Positions 8,322-17,765 of a DNA stretch of 64,000 nt are shown piece by piece; positions within the stretch are counted from its first letter, which is position 1; each line of letters opens with the position of its first letter. The stretch covers positions 172,081-236,080 of the forward strand of contig NZ_OY759870.1 in assembly GCF_963662805.1 (NCBI RefSeq), written 5' to 3'. Under the pieces are notes generated by a model. It ran no database searches and was not told the origin of the DNA. It was given only the letters and a program-made list of their open reading frames with translations. A program made the position numbers and the translations under genes. The stretch is from an uncultured Cohaesibacter sp. Its GTDB lineage: Bacteria > Pseudomonadota > Alphaproteobacteria > Rhizobiales > Cohaesibacteraceae.

Positions 8322-9743
8322 GTGATCACCCCTGTCCTCCTTTGTGGCGGCTCTGGCTCTCGCCTGTGGCCCCTGTCCCGCAAATCCTACCCAAAGCAGT
8401 TCGTGCAGTTGGTGGGGGGTGACACGCTGTTTCAGGCCTCCGCAAAGCGTCTGTCCGGGGAAGGCTATGCCGCGCCGCTGATCGTGACCAACAAGGACTT
8501 CCGCTTTATCGTTACCGAACAACTCGTCGAGGAGGGGATCGACCCCGGTGCAGTGATCATCGAACCGGAACGGCTCAACACCGGCCCGGTCGTCCTTGCC
8601 GCCGCGCTCTTGCAGCAGGACCTCGATCCAGATGCGCTGCTGCTTGTCGCGCCGTCCGATCATCTTGTCCCGGATGTCGAAGCCTTCCGAAAATCCGTAG
8701 AGGTTGCGCGTGAGGCGGCGCTTGAAGGCAAGCTGGTGACGTTCGGTATCCGGCCCGACTATCCCGAGACAGGATACGGTTACCTCGAACTCGCCGAATG
8801 CATCGACGGCAAGGCGCCTCGGGCCTTCGAGCTCAAGTGCTTTGTTGAAAAGCCATGCCTTGAGGATGCCAGAACAATGGTCGCTTCAGGGGCTCATCTC
8901 TGGAACGCAGGCATCTTTCTCTTCTCGGTCAAGACGATCATCAAGGCCTTTCGCGATCACGCGCCCCAGCTCGTCGAGCCGGTGGAAGAGGCCGTCAAGC
9001 ATCGCCGGATGGACCTTGGTTTCCTGCGCCTTGATCCCTTTTTCTGGTCTCAGGCGGAGGATATTTCCATCGACTACGCGGTCATGGAAAAGGCGGACAA
9101 TCTTGCCGTTGTGCCCTTCACCTCCGACTGGTCCGATCTGGGGGGCTGGGATGCGGTCTGGCGCGAAAGCGAAAAGGACGAGGATGGCGTCGCCACTTCG
9201 GGACCAGTGACCGCCATCGAATGCCGGAACACGCTTTTGCGTTCGGAGGATGAGACGCTGGAACTCGTCGGCATCGGCCTTGAAAATCTCGTCGCCATTG
9301 CGATGCCGGACGCGGTGCTGGTTGCCAACACGAATAGGGCGCAGGATGTGCGTAGAGCCGTTGACGCCCTGAAGGCCAAGCGGGCTGAGCAGGCTGAGGA
9401 CTTCGCGCTGGAGCACCGCCCCTGGGGCTGGTACGAACGCCTCGTGGTCGGTCAGCGTTTTCAGGTCAATCGCATCGTCGTCCATCCCGGCGCCAGCATG
9501 TCCCTCCAGTCTCATCATCATCGTGCTGAGCATTGGATCGTGGTGGAAGGAACGGCCCGCATCACTCTGGACGAGGAAACCAGCCTGCTGGCCGAAAACC
9601 AGTCTGTCTATATTCCTCTGGGTGTTGTGCATCGCCTCGAAAATCCGGGCAAGCTCCCCGCGGTCCTGATCGAAGTGCAAACTGGCTCCTATCTCGGCGA
9701 GGACGACATCATCCGCTTCGAGGATCTCTACCATCGCGCCTGA
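8322..9743 (+). CDS. manC: Mannose-1-phosphate guanylyltransferase / mannose-6-phosphate isomerase
   Basis: Makes GDP-mannose from mannose 1-phosphate and GTP, and in this fused type II form also interconverts fructose 6-phosphate and mannose 6-phosphate. The 473-residue protein starts with the nucleotidyltransferase signature LLCGGSGSRLWPLSR. Its C-terminal cupin domain (about 370-470) contains HRPWGWYERL, QSHHHRAEHWIVVEG and PLGVVHRLENPG, the isomerase metal-binding region. Translation probably begins at GTG 8322, preceded by GAGAAGG. GDP-mannose would serve surface polysaccharide synthesis, in keeping with galE and the glycosyltransferase region. Confidence 0.93.
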   Translation: MITPVLLCGGSGSRLWPLSRKSYPKQFVQLVGGDTLFQASAKRLSGEGYAAPLIVTNKDFRFIVTEQLVEEGIDPGAVIIEPERLNTGPVVLAAALLQQDLDPDALLLVAPSDHLVPDVEAFRKSVEVAREAALEGKLVTFGIRPDYPETGYGYLELAECIDGKAPRAFELKCFVEKPCLEDARTMVASGAHLWNAGIFLFSVKTIIKAFRDHAPQLVEPVEEAVKHRRMDLGFLRLDPFFWSQAEDISIDYAVMEKADNLAVVPFTSDWSDLGGWDAVWRESEKDEDGVATSGPVTAIECRNTLLRSEDETLELVGIGLENLVAIAMPDAVLVANTNRAQDVRRAVDALKAKRAEQAEDFALEHRPWGWYERLVVGQRFQVNRIVVHPGASMSLQSHHHRAEHWIVVEGTARITLDEETSLLAENQSVYIPLGVVHRLENPGKLPAVLIEVQTGSYLGEDDIIRFEDLYHRA

Positions 9744-10028
9744 GTACCTTGGGCGTCTCATCGTCAGTCCGGTTCAAAGTGTGGCTTTTTCAATCGGTAC
9801 CAATCCGTACAGCTATTGCACGCGGGGTGTTTCGTTCTTACGTGAAGACAGCGCGGATGACGACCCTGCGGGAAAGCCCGTAGGACGCGAGTAACCCAAC
9901 GTCAACTCTCTGTGGAGCCGTGCAAAGAGATAGCTTGCGACTGCGGGGTTGGGCCACCTATGCTCGGCGTCGAGTCGATTGCCCTGCAAAAGGACAAGAA
10001 TACCCACACGTTACCGAGGTGCAGCCCG

Positions 10029-11315
10029 ATGTCAGAAAAAAGTTTCCTGAGTGATATGCTTCAACGCATTGCCCGTGCAGGACCGTTCCTATCCTCCAAA
10101 CTGGCTTTGACACCGGACAACCTGATCGAGCTCTGCGAAGAGCTGGTGAGCGACAAGGGTGAGGCATCGGGCCTCAAGACCGCTTTCAAGATCATGGACA
10201 TTTATGATTCTGCCACGATGGACGAGCGGCGGGGGTTCTTCCTCGATATGGCTGAAAAATTCGGGGTCAATCACGAGGCTCTCGATGCGGTGGTCAAGAG
10301 CTGGAAACCCGGCGACAACACGGCGGCCCGCGAGCTTTATTATGCCTCTCAGCCGCGCAGTCAGGAGCTGATCCGGCGATTGAACCGCGTTCCCGGCGGC
10401 GCAGCACGACTGGTGCGCATGCGCTCCGACCTTCTGGGCTTCGTCAAGGAAGAGCCGAGTCTCAAGGCGCTCGACCATGACTTCCAGCATCTCTTCTCCT
10501 TCTGGTTCACCCGTGGCTTCCTCGAGATTGACCAGATCGACTGGTCGACCCCCGCCTCCATTCTGGAAAAGATCATCGCCTACGAGGCCGTGCATCAGAT
10601 CCATGGCTGGGATGATCTGCGCCAGCGCGTTGCCGAGAGAGATCGGCGGATGTTTGCCTTCTTCCATCCTGCGATGCCCGGCGACCCCCTGATCTTCGTC
10701 GAGGTCGCCCTGACCAAAGGCATCCCCGGCTCGATCAGCGATATCCTGAAACAGGACCGGGACCCGATCGATCCCAACGAGGCGACCTGCGCGGTCTTCT
10801 ACTCCATTTCCAACTGCCAGAACGGTCTGCGTGGTATTTCCTTCGGTAACTTCCTGATCAAGCAGGTTGTCGCGGAGCTGCAGCGGGATCTGCCGTCCCT
10901 CAACACCTTCGTCACGCTGTCGCCTGTGCCGGGACTGCGCCGCTGGGTCAACCAGTCCCTCGAAGGTGAAGAGCCTCTCCTGACCGAGGCTGATCGGGCG
11001 CAACTCGAGGCCCTTGGTCCAGACGATGTGCCCTCACCGGAATTTGCAGCGCGGCTGGCAGCGCGTTATCTGATCAATGCACGCAGCAAGCGCGGCACAG
11101 CATTCGATCCGGTCGCACACTTCCATCTGGGCAACGGAGCGATCCTGCACAAGGTCCACGCCAACGCCGACCTGTCCGCCAATGGCAAGAAGAACAGCTG
11201 GGGCGTAATGGTCAACTACTTGTACAATGAGGCAAAGATCGAGGAACATCATCAGGCCTATGCCACGGATACGAAGATTGCCCATTCTTCAGAAGTAAGG
11301 TCATTGGCAAAATAG
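10029..11315 (+). CDS. Malonyl-CoA decarboxylase
   Basis: Converts malonyl-CoA to acetyl-CoA and CO2. The 428-residue product has the two-domain layout of the family: an N-terminal helical domain (about 1-150, ending RELYYASQPRSQELIRRLN) and a GNAT-like catalytic domain. Conserved stretches include FFHPAMPGDPLIFVEVALT, CAVFYSISNCQNGLRGISFG, FVTLSPVPGLRRW and the C-terminal DPVAHFHLGNGAILHKVHAN. The ATG at 10029 has GAGG ten bases upstream; an in-frame start at 9912 would add residues that do not look conserved. No matB or malonate transporter gene is adjacent. A small hairpin (9865-9884) sits in the leader. Confidence 0.93.
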   Translation: MSEKSFLSDMLQRIARAGPFLSSKLALTPDNLIELCEELVSDKGEASGLKTAFKIMDIYDSATMDERRGFFLDMAEKFGVNHEALDAVVKSWKPGDNTAARELYYASQPRSQELIRRLNRVPGGAARLVRMRSDLLGFVKEEPSLKALDHDFQHLFSFWFTRGFLEIDQIDWSTPASILEKIIAYEAVHQIHGWDDLRQRVAERDRRMFAFFHPAMPGDPLIFVEVALTKGIPGSISDILKQDRDPIDPNEATCAVFYSISNCQNGLRGISFGNFLIKQVVAELQRDLPSLNTFVTLSPVPGLRRWVNQSLEGEEPLLTEADRAQLEALGPDDVPSPEFAARLAARYLINARSKRGTAFDPVAHFHLGNGAILHKVHANADLSANGKKNSWGVMVNYLYNEAKIEEHHQAYATDTKIAHSSEVRSLAK

Positions 11316-11365
11316 TAAAAGTTGTAGAACCTTCAATAAGATATCCAGAATTGCTTTCAAATATG

Positions 11366-11399
11366 AAAGGCGGGTGCAGTTCAATGCATTCGCCTTTTT
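11366..11399 (+). terminator. Rho-independent terminator after malonyl-CoA decarboxylase gene
   Basis: AAAGGCGGGTGCA pairs with TGCATTCGCCTTT (13 pairs, two of them G-T) around GTTCAA, followed by a T-run. Confidence 0.85.
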
Positions 11400-11838
11400 C
11401 TTTGCGTGGCGGCGATTTGTTTGGTTGTGTGAAAAATAAAATCTGGTTGCAACAATTCAATCAAAGAGAACGATTTAGAAGTTTTGATCAAAATCTCTAC
11501 TTCCCGACAATGAGTGCTGAAACGATAGCAAAAAAGTTGCTTTCAGTTTTGCGTAAAAATTTAATTCTACAAAGATACAGAGAAACATCAAATTCATGAG
11601 GATATGCTCCATATTTTGGAACTTCAATAAAAATATATTTCTTACACGGTTCGTAAAAGTGCTGAAAAATTAAGAAGCAAACTACCAAGTTTAGTTAGAA
11701 TTAAGGATGAGTTTTGGGAGTGCTTTGCTTCCAAAGAGTGGGAAATTTAGTGGGTTGTAATCTCGAGCCTTTTGATCGGAATGCGGAACCGATCCTTCGG
11801 GGAGAGAGACAATCGTGAGCATAGGTGGATAAGACAAA
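11400..11838. other. AT-rich intergenic region before the chemoreceptor gene
   Basis: About 440 bases, clearly more AT-rich than the flanking genes. Short open frames occur on both strands but none has recognisable features or a convincing ribosome-binding site. It probably carries the chemoreceptor promoter. Confidence 0.45.
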
Positions 11839-13514
11839 ATGCGCTTCACTATTGCAAAGAGGTTGTACCTGTTGGTTGGAGTCTTCCTGATCGGTATCTC
11901 CGTGATGGTCTTCACCCTCAATCAGAATGCGGCGTCTAACCTTTCAGAACAGAAAGCGGCAGAACTGAAAAGTCTGGTGGATGCGGCCGTCCAGGTGACA
12001 CAGTCGAAATATGATGCCTTCAAGGCTGGAGATCTGACCGAAGATCAGGCCATGGAGCAAGCCAAATCAGCAGTCAGGGCGATGCGCTATCGTGGTCAGG
12101 AATATTTCTGGATCAATGATATGGATAGCGTCATTGTGATGCATGCCGTAAAGCCCGAGCTTGAAGGCAAGAATCTCGCTGACATGAAGGACGCAATGAT
12201 GTTGCGATCTTCCCGACCTTCGTGCGGACCGTGAAGGCGGACACTGCCGGTTTCGTCGGCTATCTCTGGCCAAAGCCGGGCCATGAAGATCCGGTCGACA
12301 AGCTCTCTTATGTCAAGGGCTTTGCGCCATGGGGCTGGGTCGTCGGCACGGGCGTCTATATGGACGACCTGCAGGCCATTCTCTGGCACAACACCCGGGT
12401 TGCTTTGATTATAGGTAGTCTGACCATGCTGATCGGTGTGGCCATGGCATGGTATACCCTGCGATCCATCCTGCTGCCCATGGGCTCTCTGAAGCGCGCC
12501 ATGCTGCGTCTTGCCAACAACGAGCCGATTGATCAGGTCCCTGCAGAAGGGCGTGGCGACGAGCTTGGCGAAATGGCACAGGCGGTCAAGACTTTCCGCG
12601 ATATGAACATCGAGCGCCAGCATCTCAATGAACAACAGCACAAGGATCAGGCTACTCAGGCTCGCCGTCAGGCGGAGGTTGATCAGCTGATTGCCGGCTT
12701 CCGCTCCGAATCCAAGCGCGAGTTGCAGGTTGTTACCGAACAGATGGACCGGCTGCGCAAAACGGCTGGCAGCCTCACCCAACTGTCCCAATCCACGGCA
12801 GAACGGTCCGATCAGGCTCTGGGGGCAGCGTCTCTGGCGTCCTCCAACGTGCAGACGGTTGCTGCCGCCAGCGAGGAATTCGTGGCCTCTATCGGTGAGA
12901 TCGGGCGTCAGGTCGAGCAGGCCACCAATGCCGTCAACGAAGCCATGGTGACCACAGGTGCTGCCAACGAGCGCGTCGGAAGCCTTGCCGCAGCTGCCCA
13001 GCAGATCGGCGACGTGATCAACCTCATCCGCGACATTGCCGAGCAGACCAACCTGCTGGCGCTCAACGCCACCATCGAAGCGGCCCGTGCCGGTGAAATG
13101 GGCAAGGGCTTTGCGGTGGTTGCCGCCGAGGTCAAGGAACTGGCCAACCAGACCTCCAAGGCAACGGAACAGATCAGCCAGCAGATCTCGACCATCCAGC
13201 ATGAAACCCAGGAAGCGGTGCAGTCGATCGAGGTCATCGGCACGACGATCGAGCAGGTGAACATCTACACCGCCTCCATTTCCGAAGCGGTCACCCAGCA
13301 GAATCTGGCGACCAACGAAATCGCCAGCTCCATTCAGGAAGCTTCACGCGGGACCACGACCGTCAGTCAGGACATCGAAGTGGTGTCCGGCGTGGCGACC
13401 CAGACCCACACTGCCGTTGATGAGGTCAATGCGGTCTCTGCCGACGTCAGCAGATGTGCGGCCGGGCTGACCGATACGGTGGACCGGTTCCTTGACCGGG
13501 TGGCAAACGCCTGA
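11839..13514 (+). CDS. Methyl-accepting chemotaxis protein (reading frame broken near 12195)
   Basis: Transmembrane chemoreceptor of about 558 residues once a one-base deletion is corrected. Order: TM1 (about 8-28, LYLLVGVFLIGISVMVF); a single-Cache sensor (RYRGQEYFWINDMD, WGWVVGTGVYMDD); TM2 (about 190-210); HAMP; then a cytoplasmic signalling domain with the conserved hairpin tip DIAEQTNLLALNATIEAARAGE. The first frame ends at 12234 after KNLADMKDA. The correct continuation (NDVAIFPTFV) is in another frame, so one A appears missing in GCAATGATG at about 12195. The two parts join perfectly otherwise, which favours a sequencing error or a very recent mutation. No CheW or CheA genes are nearby. 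It resembles the receptor at 1-616. Confidence 0.88.
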
Positions 13515-13538
13515 CCGGTGGCACGAATACAAATGCGA

Positions 13539-13564
13539 AGGGCGGGTTTCATCCCGCCCTTTTT
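13539..13564 (+). terminator. Rho-independent terminator after chemoreceptor gene
   Basis: AGGGCGGG and CCCGCCCT form an 8-bp stem around TTTCAT, followed by TTTT. It starts 25 bases after the stop codon. Confidence 0.87.
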
Positions 13565-13736
13565 GCTATTGCCGGTACTCCTGCACGTCTGGGCAATTGC
13601 ACCCGCCTCCATTTTTGACTATCAAGGTCACCGCTGCGGCGCTTTCAGGCCACGGCCTTCGGGAGCAGCGCATAGCGAAACAGCTTCGGGATGATCAGGC
13701 CCGACGGGCGAATGAGACAACAAGGCAGAGACGACA

Positions 13737-14952
13737 ATGGCGAACCGGCGCGGAGGCAAAACCGACACGGAATGCGGGGACACAATGGCGACAGGCAGGG
13801 CGGTGAGCCCGGCGGGCGCTCCCGATCATCCGCGCGTGGCTCCGGACGCGACAAGGGCGCTGGCGGCAAATCCTTCGACCCCAAATCTTCAGGCAGCAAA
13901 TCTGGCCTGCAGAAGTCGACCTTTACCCCCGGCCGGGTGATCAAGCAGGGCACCCGCGATCAGGCCCGCCCCAAACCTGTCGAGGAAACCCGCGAGCCCT
14001 TCATTCTGCCGCCCCGTCCCGAGGGCCCGGCACCAAGACGAGCACCGTTTGCGCTGATGGTGGACCGAGGCGTGGGATGACTATGCGCTTCTCGACATGG
14101 GCCACGCCCAGAAGCTCGAGCGCTATGGTCCCTACACCATCGTGCGGCCTGAGACACAGGCCATGGGCAGCCCGCATCTGTCCAAGGATATCTGGGACAG
14201 GGCGGACGCGATCTTTTCCGGCGACCTCGAAGAGGAAGGCCCCGGTCGCTGGCGTTATCCCGAGCCGCTTGGCGAGACATGGGAAACCCACTGGGACGGC
14301 ATCCGTTTTCTCGGGCGCTTCACCGCATTCCGCCACGTCGGTTTCTTCCCCGAACAGGCCGCCCACTGGCAATGGATGGACCATCAGCTGCGCTCGGCCT
14401 TTCTGGGACGTCCTCCTCGGGTGCTCAATCTCTTCGGCTATTCCGGCATCGCCTCGCTGGTGGCTGCCCGGGCCGGCGCCGAGGTGACTCATGTGGATGC
14501 CTCCAAGAAGGCCGTCGCCTATGGCAAGGAAAACCAGATGCTGGCGGGGCTGGATGACAAACCGATCCGCTGGATCGTCGATGACGCAATGAAGTTCGTT
14601 CAGCGCGAGATCCGCCGCGGCAATGTCTATGACGGTATCCTGCTCGATCCGCCCAAATTCGGACGCGGTCCCAAAGGGCGAGGTCTGGCAGCTGTTCGAA
14701 ATGCTGCCCGAAATGCTCGACGCCTGCCGCCAGATCCTGTCAAGGGAGGCGCTCTTCTTCACGCTCACATCCTATGCCATGCGAGCCTCCTATGCCGCCT
14801 TTGACGAGCTGATGATCGAAGTGATGACCGGGCAGGGCGGGATCGTGGAATCCGGTGAATTGATGATCGCCGAGGAAGGGGGCGGACGCACCCTCAACAC
14901 CTCGCTCTATACCCGCTGGCGTCCCCTGACAAAGCAAGAGGAGACGGAGTGA
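13737..14952 (+). CDS. Class I SAM-dependent RNA methyltransferase (frame broken at several points)
   Basis: The middle part, read from about 14060, matches SAM-dependent rRNA methyltransferases of the Methyltrans_SAM type. It includes YALLDMGHAQKLERYGPY, RVLNLFGYSGIASLVAARAG (SAM-binding motif I), VTHVDASKKAV and the catalytic-region motif ILLDPPKFGRGPKG. After PKG the frame must shift: one extra G in GGG at 14676-14678 separates it from GEVWQLFEMLPEMLDACR, which runs to the stop at 14952. The N-terminal region is rich in Arg, Gly and Lys (an RNA-binding-like tail) and seems to need two further corrections, near 13758-13761 and near 14059. The corrected product would be about 404 residues. 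The start at 13737 and the N-terminal reconstruction are inferences. The stop overlaps the next gene's ATG. Confidence 0.75.
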
Positions 14953-15806
14953 TGACCGAGCAGGAAAGCCGCGCGACCCGCAAGGGACTGATCAAGGAAA
15001 TCACCGCTGTCTCCAACCAGCATATCAAAGACCTCCGCGCACTCGAACGGCGTAAGGTGCGCAACGAGACCGGGCTGTTCATGGCCGAAGGGCTGCAGCT
15101 CGTGGCCTTCGCCCTTGAGGCAGGCTGGGAAGCTGAGACGCTGGTCTATGCCAAGAACATCAAGAGCCATGAGCTGGTGCAGAAGGTCGCTGCCAAGGTC
15201 TATGCCCGTGGCGGGCTGATCCTCGAGGTCTCCGAGATGGTGCTTGGCAAGCTCACCCATCGCGACAATCCGCAACATGTCATCGGCGTTTTCCGTCAGC
15301 GCTACGGCTCCCTTGCCGATCTGGCAAAGGATGTCGGCGAGGCCGGGGGCGACATGGTCGTCGCCATGGAAGGGGTGAAGGATCCGGGTAACCTCGGCAC
15401 CACGATCCGCACCTCCGATGCGGTCGGGGGCCAGCGCCCTTGTGCTCATTGGCGAAACCCACAGATCCCTTCAGTCTAGAAGCGGTCCGAGCCACCATGG
15501 GCTCGATCTTCCACGTCCCGCTCTATCGCGCCACTCGCGAGGAGTTCCTCAATTGGCGCAAGAGCTGGCCCGGCGAGATCGTCGGCACCCACCTCAAGGG
15601 CGCGGTCGACTATCGCACCGTGAAGGCCAAAGAGCCGCTGATGGTGATGATGGGCAAACGAGCAATCGGGCCTGCCCGATGCCTTCGCCGAAGCCTGCGA
15701 TCATTTGGTCAAGATCCCCATGGCGGGCCGCGCCGAGAGCCTCAACCTTGCCGTTTCGACCGGTATCACGCTTTTCCGCCTGCGCGAAAGCAAGTTGGGT
15801 CTGTAA
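14952..15806 (+). CDS. TrmH/SpoU family RNA methyltransferase (frame broken three times)
   Basis: Probable 2'-O-ribose RNA methyltransferase of about 283 residues. The N-terminal substrate-binding part reads NQHIKDLRALERRKVRNETG and LFMAEGLQLVAFALEAGWE. The SPOUT catalytic part includes MEGVKDPGNLGTTIRTSDA, then ALVLIGET, and after correction GNEQSGLPDAF and PMAGRAESLNLAVSTGI, which are the family's knot motifs. Three extra bases in short homopolymers (GGGGG at 15426-15430, CCC at 15458-15460, AAA at 15656-15658) each shift the frame by one. Together they restore it, and the stop is at 15804-15806. This is the pattern expected of read errors. ATG 14952 overlaps the stop of the preceding methyltransferase gene. 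Confidence 0.82.
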
Positions 15807-15860
15807 ATTCCCTCATGGAGACCTTATCTTGGTGCTTTGCATCAAGCCAAAGGAGAGATC

Positions 15861-16505
15861 ATGAGCCAGCCCCTGCGCATTGATATCGTATCGGACGTCG
15901 TCTGCCCCTGGTGCGCCATCGGCTACAACCAGCTCCGCGTGGCACTCGAGCAATCGGGAACCGATGCCGAAGTGCACTGGCACCCGTTTCAACTCAACCC
16001 GGACATGGGCCCGGAGGGACAGAACCTGCGGGAGCATCTCTCTGAGAAATATGGCATTTCAACCGAGGACAGCGCAGTCAATCGCGAGCGCATCAGGACG
16101 CTTGCCGCAGAAGTTGGCTTTGCCATCAACTTCACCGAAGAGATGCGCACCTACAACACCATGGCCGCCCACCAGCTCATCCATTTTGCGGGCTTCCACG
16201 GCCTCGAGCATCAGACCAAGCAGGCTTTGCTGAAGGCTTATTTCACCGATGGCCGGGATGTCTCGGACATGGACGTCCTCATGGATATCGCCGAGACAGT
16301 GGGACTGGATACCGCCGCAGCGCGTGAGGCGATTGAGAGCGGGCAATATCTTGAGCTCGTTCAGCAGCACATGCTTTTCTGGACCAAGCAGGGCATCAGC
16401 GGCGTTCCGGCTATCATTCTCGATCAGAAATATCTGATCAACGGCGCCGCCGGTGTCGACAATTTCAAGCGTGCCATCGAGCAGGCACGGACTGCCGCTG
16501 AGTAG
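15861..16505 (+). CDS. DsbA family oxidoreductase, FrnE-like
   Basis: The 214-residue product has a thioredoxin-fold start with the redox motif CPWC (about residues 15-18, DVVCPWCAIGY) and an inserted helical domain. Near the C-terminus is the cis-proline region GISGVPAIILDQKYLINGA, as in FrnE and 2-hydroxychromene-2-carboxylate isomerase relatives. There is no signal peptide, so it acts in the cytoplasm. Its substrate is unknown. An AAGGAGAG ribosome-binding site precedes the ATG. Confidence 0.88.
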   Translation: MSQPLRIDIVSDVVCPWCAIGYNQLRVALEQSGTDAEVHWHPFQLNPDMGPEGQNLREHLSEKYGISTEDSAVNRERIRTLAAEVGFAINFTEEMRTYNTMAAHQLIHFAGFHGLEHQTKQALLKAYFTDGRDVSDMDVLMDIAETVGLDTAAAREAIESGQYLELVQQHMLFWTKQGISGVPAIILDQKYLINGAAGVDNFKRAIEQARTAAE

Positions 16506-16537
16506 GGCCGTCTGGCCAACGTGGTCACTCGATCAAT

Positions 16538-17344
16538 CTAGCCCCAGATCGCAAGGCCGATGAAGCCGAGCGTGCCGACGACAATGCGCCAGATGGCAAA
16601 GGGCATGAAGCCGTGGCGGGAGACGAAATCGAGCAGCGATTTGACGACGAACACGCCCGAGATGAAAGCCATGATGAAGCCCACGGCAATGATCCCCGCC
16701 TGATCCATTGAGATGATGTCCCGGTTCTTGTAGAGGTCATAGACGAAGGCACCGGTCATCGTCGGCATGGCAAGAAAGAAGGAGAATTCCGCCGCGCTTC
16801 GCTTGTCCGTGCCCATCAGCAGCGCCCCCGCGATGGTCGAGCCGGAGCGCGAAACCCCGGGCACCATTGCAAGGCACTGGAAGAGGCCGATCTTGAAGGC
16901 AAGCGACAGCGGATAGTCCATGACATCGGTATATCTCGGCTTGAGCTCGAGCCGGTCGATCCAGGCGAGCAGCACACCGCCGATGATCAGCGTGGAGCAG
17001 ATCAGCGCCGGGCTTTCAAAAAGCACCGCCTTGATGAAGCCATGCAGCGAGGCACCGAGCACAGCAGCAGGCAGGAAAGCGAGCAGGATCGCGGCCACGA
17101 ACCGGCGCGCCTTGGCGCTGGAGGGAAGGTCCATGGCGATCCTCCACAAGCGACCGAAGTAAATTGAGAGGATGGCGAGGATCGCGCCGAGCTGGATCAG
17201 CACTTCAAAGGTCTTGCCGTCATTCTCGAAGCCGAGAAAATGCCCCACCAGCAAAATATGGCCGGTGGAGGAGACGGGAAGAAATTCCGTCAGGCCTTCG
17301 ACTAGGCCGAGAAAAAGCGCTTCAAAATATGTGGCCAAATCCAT
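16538..17344 (-). CDS. uppP: Undecaprenyl-diphosphatase
   Basis: Integral membrane phosphatase that recycles undecaprenyl diphosphate to the monophosphate carrier used for peptidoglycan and polysaccharide export; also called BacA. The 268-residue product shows the two family motifs EGLTEFLPVSSTGHIL (about residues 17-32) and PGVSRSGSTIAGALLMG (about 163-179), plus about eight hydrophobic helices. It is convergent with the frnE-like gene and divergent from the GST gene. Confidence 0.95.
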   Translation of the reverse strand: MDLATYFEALFLGLVEGLTEFLPVSSTGHILLVGHFLGFENDGKTFEVLIQLGAILAILSIYFGRLWRIAMDLPSSAKARRFVAAILLAFLPAAVLGASLHGFIKAVLFESPALICSTLIIGGVLLAWIDRLELKPRYTDVMDYPLSLAFKIGLFQCLAMVPGVSRSGSTIAGALLMGTDKRSAAEFSFFLAMPTMTGAFVYDLYKNRDIISMDQAGIIAVGFIMAFISGVFVVKSLLDFVSRHGFMPFAIWRIVVGTLGFIGLAIWG

Positions 17345-17765
17345 TTTTGCTCAATCCTTAGCTGGCAGCCATTGCGGGCTGTCTATATGGTTGCCTTCTG
17401 CCCGAACAGGTTTGCCGGATCAAGGCCCGATGCGTGCCATGCGCGCGCAATGAAGGGTTTGTAAGGCACGACAAGCCATTTGCACAGACACATTCGGAAT
17501 TTCCTCTCTGGAACTTGCATTTCTTGTTCCGGGAACAAAATTCTTGTTTGCTCCGTGCATCAAGAGCACTCTCGTGATAATGGAATCACCTCCCGAGGGT
17601 GCAAAACACTTGCTCTGTCTTGTTGATTTATTGCCTGTTGCCGAATGATTGCCGTTTTGTGCATGTCATTTGGGCGGAGATACGGTTTGTTAACGAAGTC
17701 TTGGAATGCAAACCCTATGCTGAGAAGCTTGTAGGAAGAAATTGAGGTCAGAGGGTTCGCAAAGC
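17345..17765. other. Divergent intergenic region between uppP and the GST gene
   Basis: No gene is recognisable in these 421 bases. The main feature is a near-perfect palindrome at 17524-17538. The region holds two divergent promoters. Confidence 0.45.
17524..17538. promoter_or_regulatory. Palindrome TTGTTCC-G-GGAACAA, possible operator
   Basis: Two 7-base arms are exactly complementary around a single G, lying in the intergenic region between the divergent uppP and GST genes. A short symmetric palindrome in such a place is typical of a dimeric regulator site; which regulator is unknown. Confidence 0.45.

Noticed and set aside
11351..11599. 82-codon open frame in the AT-rich gap before the chemoreceptor
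   Set aside because: It begins inside the terminator of the preceding gene and has no motif or ribosome-binding site.
12195..12234. Programmed frameshifting or phase variation in the chemoreceptor gene
   Set aside because: The slip site is a two-base A run without slippery heptamer or downstream structure, and similar one-base breaks occur in many unrelated genes here, which points to read error.
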